Source of the DNA: an uncultured bacterium
Lineage (GTDB): Bacteria > Atribacterota > Atribacteria > Atribacterales > Caldatribacteriaceae
Length of the DNA stretch: 64,000 bases
Reading direction: 5' to 3'
Assembly: GCA_937139415.1 (NCBI GenBank)
Contig: CAKZPS010000023.1
Coordinates: forward strand, 1-64,000
Part shown: positions 58,667-64,000 of the stretch, piece by piece
Layout: each line of letters begins with the position of its first letter
Position numbering within the stretch: position 1 is the stretch's first letter
Made by a program: the position numbers and the translations under genes
The notes under the pieces: generated by a model
Told to the model about the DNA's origin: nothing
The model's input: the letters and a program-made list of their open reading frames with translations, nothing else
The model's database searches: none

Positions 58667-59697
58667 TGCGCAGGAAATTCGGCCAGCATTTTTTGCACGA
58701 TGCCAACCTCGTCGAACGCATTGTCCAGAGTGCGTTCCTCTCCGAGGAAGACTTAGTTATTGAAGTCGGTGTGGGAAGGGGAGCGTTGACTCGGTGTTTG
58801 GCGCTGAGGGCAGGTCAGGTCATAGGCTTCGAGATTGACCCATTTCTCTACAAGGAAGCACGAAAGAAATTGGCAGATTATGCCAATGTTTCTCTGGTGT
58901 GCGAAGATTTTCTCCGCGTGAAGCTCGAAGAATTCCTTCGTCCTTATCGCTCCATGCGGGTGAAATGTGTTTCCAGCATTCCCTATGCTATCTCTACCCC
59001 TCTCCTCTTCCATCTCGTGGGAAGCAATGTCCCGTGGCAGACGCTCGTTCTCTTAGTACAAAGGGAATTCGGGGAGAAAATGTACCGTTTCCCTCCCCAA
59101 GGACGGGGGAGTTTACTCGCCTTAGCGGTTCATCTCCTCTTTCGGGTGGAAAAGCTCTTTGTAATTCCCTCCTGGTCTTTTACTCCTCCACCACGGGTTG
59201 TGTCTCTTCTCGTCCGTCTCATACCTCGAGAGGACCGCATCGGGCAAGAGCAGTATGTGACGCTCATGCAGTGGGGGCGCTTTTTCTTTTCCACCCCGCG
59301 GAAATCAATGGGAACCCTCTTGGCTCGAAAACTCGCTTCGAGGAGCGAAGCCGAGGAATTACTCACCGGTTTAGGTATCTCTCCTTTACTCCGGCCAGAA
59401 GAACTCGATCGCAACGAATGGTTAACTCTCGGTGCTGCTCTTTCTCTATATCCACCGCAGGCGAGGTCGAGGGAGGATGCGACCTTTCCAAGTAGAACGT
59501 CCGGTGATGGTGAAAATGAGGGATCGAAAAGCCACGTAAGAGAAGACGCTCAAGTTGAGAGGGTAGAGAATGGCGAAGTACCAGGGAAAACGGAGGCGTG
59601 CCATTCCCAAAAACCAGAGGAGGAGCATCTCTCCCACCGCCCAAAGGGCGAGCCGATCCGAGGGAAAGAGGGAAAAGGAAGTGATCCGTGTCACTAA
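58666..59697 (+). CDS. ksgA: KsgA-like rRNA dimethyladenosine transferase
   Basis: A 343-residue protein. KFGQHFL (4-10) and the SAM loop IEVGVGRGALT (32-42) are standard for KsgA/RsmA, which dimethylates two adenosines near the 3' end of 16S rRNA. The catalytic motif, normally NLPY or NIPY, reads S104-I-P-Y, so the key Asn is Ser. FTPPPRVVSLLVRL and the C-terminal helical region are normal up to about residue 266. The last 75 or so residues are hydrophilic and lie entirely antisense to the downstream glycosyltransferase gene. GTG start. Family membership is clear; activity is not. Confidence 0.85.
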   Translation: MRRKFGQHFLHDANLVERIVQSAFLSEEDLVIEVGVGRGALTRCLALRAGQVIGFEIDPFLYKEARKKLADYANVSLVCEDFLRVKLEEFLRPYRSMRVKCVSSIPYAISTPLLFHLVGSNVPWQTLVLLVQREFGEKMYRFPPQGRGSLLALAVHLLFRVEKLFVIPSWSFTPPPRVVSLLVRLIPREDRIGQEQYVTLMQWGRFFFSTPRKSMGTLLARKLASRSEAEELLTGLGISPLLRPEELDRNEWLTLGAALSLYPPQARSREDATFPSRTSGDGENEGSKSHVREDAQVERVENGEVPGKTEACHSQKPEEEHLSHRPKGEPIRGKEGKGSDPCH

Positions 59698-60603
59698 AAT
59701 AACAATTGGTTCCCCGACCAAAAATCCCATCCATACCCATACGAGGAAGTAGGGGAGGAGACGGTAGTCGAACACCGCGAAGAGATTTTTGGTGAATTCT
59801 TCCATTGCCTCTCGGAAGTTCAGGTACATCCGACAGGACACATAGGCTCCTGCGTCTACGATCCCCAAGCGCAAACGAGCTCTCTTTGCTCGCCTGGCGA
59901 TGGCTATATCGTCCACCGGTTCGCTGGCAATCGCCCTGTGTCCTCCAATTTTCTCGTAGGCACTGCGACGTAAAAGGAGGAACTGACCGTGAGCAAGAGC
60001 AAAGAAAGGAACACGGGGACTCTGCGCTAAAGGAATGGAGAAGAAAGAGAAAAGGCACCAAAAGGCCGAAGTGACAATAATACCTTCTCGCCAGCTGGAA
60101 ATTTCTTCCTTTACGAAAGCGGTGAGGAGGTCGAGTTTTCTTGTGAGGAGTTCTGCTACTGCTACCCGCAGAGCAGAAGGTTGGTGAAGAGTGTCAGCAT
60201 CGGTAAAGAGGAAAAGCTCGCCTTGAGCTTGCTGTGCCAATTGATGGCACGCCCAGTGTTTTCCTATCCATCCCCCAGGGAGGGGTTTTCCTCGCAGGAG
60301 GCGTAGGTGGGGATAAGAAGCGGCCAGGGCTTTGAGTTTTTCTCTGCTTCCATCGGTCGAATGGTCGTCGAGCACGAGAATTTCGAAATGTGGGTAGTCC
60401 TGATTGAGGAGAGAATGGACTACTGAAACAATATTTCTTGCTTCGTTCCGCATCGGGAGGAGGATAGATACCAAGGGAATCTCGGGGAGCGGAGTCTGAT
60501 CCCGTAATCGCCGTAAGGAGAGGGAATTGGTGATGGCGATGAGGAGGAGAATTCCCAGGAATACGTTGAGACTCACTTGATGGGCGAGGAAAAACTCTTT
60601 CAT
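59446..60603 (-). CDS. Membrane family-2 glycosyltransferase
   Basis: A 385-residue protein: an N-terminal hydrophobic helix (about 12-30), a GT-A catalytic domain (about 45-250) with PMRNEARNI, VLDDHSTDGS, FTDADT and a later DDIAIARRAKRA segment (QxxRW-equivalent region), then two or three C-terminal transmembrane helices. The layout matches carotenoid/hopanoid-lipid type transferases (CrtQ, HpnI groups) that glycosylate a membrane lipid. Its start overlaps the PlsY-fusion stop by 4 bp, so the two are made together. Its 3' end runs antisense to the ksgA tail. Confidence 0.88.
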   Translation of the reverse strand: MKEFFLAHQVSLNVFLGILLLIAITNSLSLRRLRDQTPLPEIPLVSILLPMRNEARNIVSVVHSLLNQDYPHFEILVLDDHSTDGSREKLKALAASYPHLRLLRGKPLPGGWIGKHWACHQLAQQAQGELFLFTDADTLHQPSALRVAVAELLTRKLDLLTAFVKEEISSWREGIIVTSAFWCLFSFFSIPLAQSPRVPFFALAHGQFLLLRRSAYEKIGGHRAIASEPVDDIAIARRAKRARLRLGIVDAGAYVSCRMYLNFREAMEEFTKNLFAVFDYRLLPYFLVWVWMGFLVGEPIVILVTRITSFSLFPSDRLALWAVGEMLLLWFLGMARLRFPWYFAILYPLNLSVFSYVAFRSLIFTITGRSTWKGRILPRPRLRWI

Positions 60604-61823
60604 CGGGAGCTCCCTCCTTTGCGAGAGTAGAAAGGACGGAGACGCGGAGGGGTACGGAGTTCCTGGTAGTGTTTAGCAAGGATAAGGGTAACATTTCCTC
60701 CCCACACGAGGAAGAGAGGCAAAGGAGCACCAGAATGAAGGAGGGCCAAGAAGAGAATCGCAAAACCCAAAATTGCCGACCAGGCATCGGTAGTATTCAC
60801 GAGGAGAGCGATGCTCAATGAACTCCCGAGGATCACCGGGCCGAACCACAGAGTAAGGGCGGTCCAAATTCCGAAACTCGAGGCAATACCTTTGCCGCCC
60901 CGCCAGCGGAGGAGTGGGGAAAAAACATGACCTATCACCGGCGCCAAAGCCGCCGGAATTATCCCCCACTCGCTCGTCTCGATGCTTCGAGAGGCGAGGT
61001 AGGCCGGTATAGCTGCTTTCAGATAATCAGAAAGGAGGGAGGGAAAACCCACTCGCCATCCCCCTGCACGCCAAGCATTGGCTGCACCGGGATTACCGTC
61101 ACCGTAACGGCGAATGTCTATCCGGGCCAAGAGACGTCCCAGCCATACCGCGAAGGGACAAGAACCAGAGAAGAAACCAACGAGTGACCAGAAGAGAATC
61201 ACCTGCAAATTGGGTGAGGAAGTCTCGGGTGGAGTGAAGAAGCGCTTAATTTTGGAGCAAAACTGCGGGTCTCCTCCGGGGATTTCCCGCTCTCCATAGG
61301 CAAGGAGGTAACGCCCCACTCGTCCTTGAGGATGCCAGATTACTAAGCGGTAGGTCCCCGAAGTAGGAAGGGTAACGCGGATCCTTTGACGCCGCCAATA
61401 AGAAGTTCGGCTCCAAGACTCGTAAAAGGGGGAAGGGGTCTCTTCCGGAGGAGTAAAGAGGAGTATCCCTTCTCCCTCTACAAGGGGGAGGTAAGGAGGT
61501 AAATCTCTTCTCTTTGCAGGGAGTCCCGGCCCAAGGAGCACCATGAGAGGAGTAAAATCCTCGTGTCCCTGAATCTGGGGGATGAGGATGGAGAAGAGCA
61601 CTTCTCCCTGTGCGGGGAAAGAGAAAACGAATGCATCGACATCTCCCGGGAATTCCAACGTCCCATAGAAAGCAGTAGCGATATGGGGGTTTTCTATGAG
61701 CCATGGTGCTTTTGGGGAGATATCTTGTTCTTCGAAGAAAGGTTGATGGGCGAGGAGGGAAGGAACAGAGAAACCCAAGGAAAATATCGCAACCCCTATG
61801 ACTATCAACTGCTTACCTTTCAT
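60600..61823 (-). CDS. plsY: PlsY acyltransferase with an N-terminal secreted domain
   Basis: A 407-residue protein. Residues 1-25 are a signal peptide (PSLLAHQ); about 28-190 form an all-beta extracytoplasmic domain with FPGDVDAFVFSFPAQGEV and a late TSGTYRLVIWHPQG, reminiscent of PPC-type folds. After a membrane segment, residues about 210-395 are PlsY: GSCPFAVWLGRLL (motif 1), YGDGNPGAANAWRAGG (motif 2), GHVFSPLLRWRGGKGIA (motif 3). PlsY transfers an acyl group from acyl phosphate to glycerol-3-phosphate and is normally about 200 residues with five helices. All its motifs are kept. It is coupled to the glycosyltransferase. Confidence 0.88.
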   Translation of the reverse strand: MKGKQLIVIGVAIFSLGFSVPSLLAHQPFFEEQDISPKAPWLIENPHIATAFYGTLEFPGDVDAFVFSFPAQGEVLFSILIPQIQGHEDFTPLMVLLGPGLPAKRRDLPPYLPLVEGEGILLFTPPEETPSPFYESWSRTSYWRRQRIRVTLPTSGTYRLVIWHPQGRVGRYLLAYGEREIPGGDPQFCSKIKRFFTPPETSSPNLQVILFWSLVGFFSGSCPFAVWLGRLLARIDIRRYGDGNPGAANAWRAGGWRVGFPSLLSDYLKAAIPAYLASRSIETSEWGIIPAALAPVIGHVFSPLLRWRGGKGIASSFGIWTALTLWFGPVILGSSLSIALLVNTTDAWSAILGFAILFLALLHSGAPLPLFLVWGGNVTLILAKHYQELRTPPRLRPFYSRKGGSSR

Positions 61824-62047
61824 AGGGAAAACCTACCTTGATACTCCCCAGGAAGGATCCTGGAGCAGGACCGATACGAGTTCATACTCATCCACCACCT
61901 CGTTTTCTCTCAAACCCAAAAAGACCTCTCTTTCTTTCCTTCTCCTCTCCAGAGCGAGAAAAAACTTCTTCTTTCCTTTGGGAAAAGGTTATGGCTCATC
62001 TTTTTGGGGTACAATAGTGGAGAAGACGAGAAACGAGGTGGCTCTCC

Positions 62048-62863
62048 ATGAAATTTCTTCTCCTTGTGGATTTAGAAGGTGTTTCGGGAGTGGTGAGTAA
62101 TAGTGAACAGGCAAAACCTGGTAGTACCCTTTACCGGGAGGTACGAGAGTATCTTGCCGAGGAAGTAGAGAGTGTTCTTGCGGGAGCACGGGAAGCGGGG
62201 GCAGAACTCGTGTACATTTTCGACATGCACTACTATGGACTGAATCTCTTTTTGGACCGTTTACCCAACTTTGCCCGGCCGATCATGGGAAAACCTCGCA
62301 AAATCTACCCCTTTTTCCGTGCTGTCTACCAGGAAGTGGAAGGACTCATGATGGTAGGGTTCCACTCTATGATGGAAACCCTGGGAGGGCTTCTCACCCA
62401 TACCTACGATCACTCGATCAAGAAGCTTTTCCTCAATGATCTCCTCGTGGGTGAGATTGGGATGGAAGCAGCAATCGCTGGCTTTTACGGTGTACCGATC
62501 ATTTTCTTAAGCGGTGACTCCAAAGGAGTAGAGGAAACCAAAAATCTCTTAGGAGAGGTAACGACCGTGGTGGTGAAGGAAGCGATTAATGAACACAGCG
62601 CTCTGTGTTTCCCTCTTGCCTTAGTCAAAGACGAGTTGCGTCGGAAAGCTTTCGAAGCGGTCGCACATCGTTCTATGCGTAGACCTTTCACTCTCCAACC
62701 TCCCTATCGTATTCGCGTAGAGTTTTTCGCTCATGAGAAGGCGGAGAAAATGACCGCTTTAGCGGGGATACGCCGACTGGATGATAAAACGGTAGAAACC
62801 GAGGGGGAAGATTTACCCCTCCTGTGGGAAAATTTCATCGGTTTCTGTCAAGATTATGATTAA
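62048..62863 (+). CDS. M55-family D-aminopeptidase (DppA-type)
   Basis: A 271-residue zinc peptidase of the M55 family. D8-x-E10 in VDLEGVSG, H61 in FDMHYYG, H106 in VGFHSMM, H118 in THTYDHS and E136 in VGEIGMEAA are the expected metal and catalytic sites. FLSGDSKGVEE follows. Bacillus DppA is a D-aminopeptidase expressed under nutrient limitation. The protein should be cytoplasmic. A TACAAT at 62010-62015 could be its -10. The upstream gap 61824-62047 holds a small CCAGGA/TCCTGG dyad and no gene. A similar abbreviation to the peptide transporter DppA is coincidental. Confidence 0.92.
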   Translation: MKFLLLVDLEGVSGVVSNSEQAKPGSTLYREVREYLAEEVESVLAGAREAGAELVYIFDMHYYGLNLFLDRLPNFARPIMGKPRKIYPFFRAVYQEVEGLMMVGFHSMMETLGGLLTHTYDHSIKKLFLNDLLVGEIGMEAAIAGFYGVPIIFLSGDSKGVEETKNLLGEVTTVVVKEAINEHSALCFPLALVKDELRRKAFEAVAHRSMRRPFTLQPPYRIRVEFFAHEKAEKMTALAGIRRLDDKTVETEGEDLPLLWENFIGFCQDYD

Positions 62864-62871
62864 GGTATCCC

Positions 62872-63909
62872 ATGAAAGCCTTAGTAAAGGTAACACCACA
62901 AGAAGGATTGGCACTTATGGACCTCCCTCTCCCTGCTCCTCAGAGAGGAGAACTTTTGGTCCGGATCCGAGCGGCAGCTATCTGTGGTTCGGACCTCAAA
63001 ATCTATAAGTGGGATGCTTTCGCACGGTCGATCATCCCGCGGTTGCCTTTCGTCCCCGGACACGAGTGTTGTGGAGAAGTGGTAGAAGTGGGAGAAGGAG
63101 TGGAAAATTTCGCGATCGGGGATAAGGTCGCTTCCGAAACCCACATTCCCTGTGGTTCTTGCTTCCAGTGTCGCCATGAGAGGGCGCACACTTGTGAGCG
63201 TATGGGGCTCTTCGGACACACGCAAGATGGTTGCTTTGCTGAATATGCGATCATTCCCGCCGTTTCGGCGCGGAAACTTCCTCAAGAGCTCTCTTTTGAA
63301 GAAGGATGTATGTTAGAACCCATGGGTATTCCCTATCGGGCCATAGAGCGGGGAGAAGTGGCGGGGGACTTGGTAGTCGTTTTAGGATGTGGTCCCATAG
63401 GTCAGTTCGCAATTGCCTTTGCTCGTCTTTTTGAGGCGTGTTGGATTATCGCCGTTGATCCCAACGAGAAACGTCTCGCCCTTGCTTCGATCATGGGAGC
63501 GCATCGGGTGGTCAACCCCGAGCGGGAGAACCTGGTCGAGGTGGTGCGTAGAGAGGCACAACCCTTTGGTGGTGGTGCAGGTGTCATCGTTGAAGCCTCA
63601 GGGCAGGCTTCCGTCTTGCAAGAGGCCTTTCAATATCTCCGGGTGGGTGGGAAGGTTATGGTGTTGGGCCAAACTTCTGCGCCTCTTGAATTACCTGTTT
63701 CGCAAAACATTGTGTTGAAGGAGGCGGAAATTTACGGTTTCTTCGGAAGAAGAATTTGGGATACTTGGGAAAAGACGGAGACAATTTTGCTCCATCGGGA
63801 GATTGATATTCGCCCGGTCATTACCCATCGTTTTTCTCTCGAGCAGTACGAAGAAGCCTTTCACGTCGCCCTGAGAGGAGAGGGGTGTAAGGTGATGTTT
63901 ACGGTGTGA
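62872..63909 (+). CDS. Zinc alcohol dehydrogenase, threonine/polyol type
   Basis: A 345-residue medium-chain dehydrogenase. Catalytic zinc ligands C38, H64 and E65 (GHECCGE) and structural-zinc cysteines C94, C97, C100 and C108 are all present. The NAD motif is VVLGCGPIGQFAI near 165-180. GLFGHTQDGCFAEYAIIPA resembles L-threonine 3-dehydrogenase and sorbitol dehydrogenase relatives. It follows the M55 gene by 8 bp. Substrate could be an amino-alcohol, threonine or a sugar alcohol; it is not resolved. Confidence 0.9.
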   Translation: MKALVKVTPQEGLALMDLPLPAPQRGELLVRIRAAAICGSDLKIYKWDAFARSIIPRLPFVPGHECCGEVVEVGEGVENFAIGDKVASETHIPCGSCFQCRHERAHTCERMGLFGHTQDGCFAEYAIIPAVSARKLPQELSFEEGCMLEPMGIPYRAIERGEVAGDLVVVLGCGPIGQFAIAFARLFEACWIIAVDPNEKRLALASIMGAHRVVNPERENLVEVVRREAQPFGGGAGVIVEASGQASVLQEAFQYLRVGGKVMVLGQTSAPLELPVSQNIVLKEAEIYGFFGRRIWDTWEKTETILLHREIDIRPVITHRFSLEQYEEAFHVALRGEGCKVMFTV

Positions 63910-63972
63910 CCAACTTCTCATGGGGAAGATATCTCTGTACCGGTTCAATCGCGGGTAATACTTCGAATTGCA

Positions 63973-64000
63973 TGGTGCCGGGTGCGAGATTTGAACTCGC
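63973..64000 (-). tRNA. 3' end of a tRNA gene (partial)
   Basis: On the minus strand the window edge shows a T-arm GCGAG-TTCAAAT-CTCGC, then the 3' acceptor strand ACCCGGC, discriminator A and an encoded CCA (63973-63975). The rest of the tRNA, including the anticodon, lies outside. The 5' acceptor should be GCCGGGT. A leucine tRNA is possible from the acceptor and discriminator but is not assigned. Confidence 0.9.

Noticed and set aside
62048-62863. Peptide-transporter DppA
   Set aside because: The name is shared, but this is an M55 zinc D-aminopeptidase. The binding protein is at 50219-51808.
1-64000. CRISPR arrays, rRNA genes and complete insertion sequences
   Set aside because: No regularly spaced repeats, no rRNA-like stretches, and no transposase with terminal inverted repeats were seen.

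Overview
The window is dense, mostly operonic bacterial DNA of mixed GC with many GTG and TTG starts. It comes from a motile, anaerobic, two-membrane (diderm) bacterium. The evidence is flagellar L- and P-ring genes (flgH, flgI, flgA), an Lpt lipopolysaccharide-export set, periplasmic binding proteins without lipobox cysteines, and an oxygen-sensitive glycyl radical enzyme with its activase. These sit beside genes more typical of Gram-positive lineages: fliW-csrA, a YvyF-type flagellar zinc-ribbon protein, Asp23, and a metG-tatD-ksgA cluster. This mixture fits a deep-branching thermophile-type lineage such as Atribacterota. That placement is inference; no rRNA is present to test it.

Layout. 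1-201: tail of an unrecognised, more AT-rich gene. 305-1486: S1-domain protein behind a consensus promoter, then a sirtuin. 1539-5501 (minus): EAL-CBS-GGDEF protein, YdcF-like protein, fluoride exporter CrcB with DUF190, and a cysteine-rich DUF6062-like protein. 5704-14896 (plus): flgF-flgG-flgA-flgH-flgI-flgJ, zinc-ribbon protein, a near-perfect sigma-28 promoter, then flgM-flgN-flgK-flgL-fliW-csrA. 14948-19910 (plus): thioredoxin-rhodanese fusion, lptC-lptA-lptB-lptF, DUF3084 protein. 19893-24547 (minus): thioredoxin, isocitrate dehydrogenase, B12-type radical SAM protein, FAH-family hydrolase, AEC transporter. 25092-27068 (minus): ligand-sensing HD-GYP phosphodiesterase.

27549-38242 (plus) is the most distinctive block: GntR/UTRA regulator, glycyl radical enzyme, ROK sugar kinase, sugar ABC importer without an ATPase, non-catalytic amidotransferase-like protein, GRE activase, YjbQ and a UroD/MtaA-like protein. 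It reads as one pathway: import, phosphorylate, then radical C-O cleavage of a sugar-derived substrate. Its chemistry cannot be fixed from sequence alone.

38255-41146: unknown protein, MFS transporter, potassium channel. 41143-51808: an oligopeptide ABC system whose binding protein dppA (50219-51808) is separated from dppBCDF by a complete, opposite-strand sugar ABC operon (45293-49436) and a WrbA-like flavoprotein. The MsmX/UgpC-type ATPase of the sugar operon is the only sugar-type ATPase here and may also serve the GRE-linked importer. 51977-54375: divergent ParB-like protein and radical SAM/SPASM protein. 54428-59697: metG with a separately encoded tRNA-binding domain, tatD, bifunctional nuclease, TIGR00725 protein, Asp23 protein, small cysteine-rich protein, and ksgA with an altered catalytic motif. 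59446-61823 (minus): membrane glycosyltransferase and a secreted-domain-PlsY fusion. 62048-63909: M55 D-aminopeptidase and a zinc alcohol dehydrogenase. 63973-64000: 3' end of a tRNA on the minus strand.

The intergenic DNA holds several strong inverted repeats: at binding-protein/permease junctions, in the divergent dpp/sugar control region, and as tandem hairpins between convergent operons. Several start codons sit only a few bases after a -10 box.
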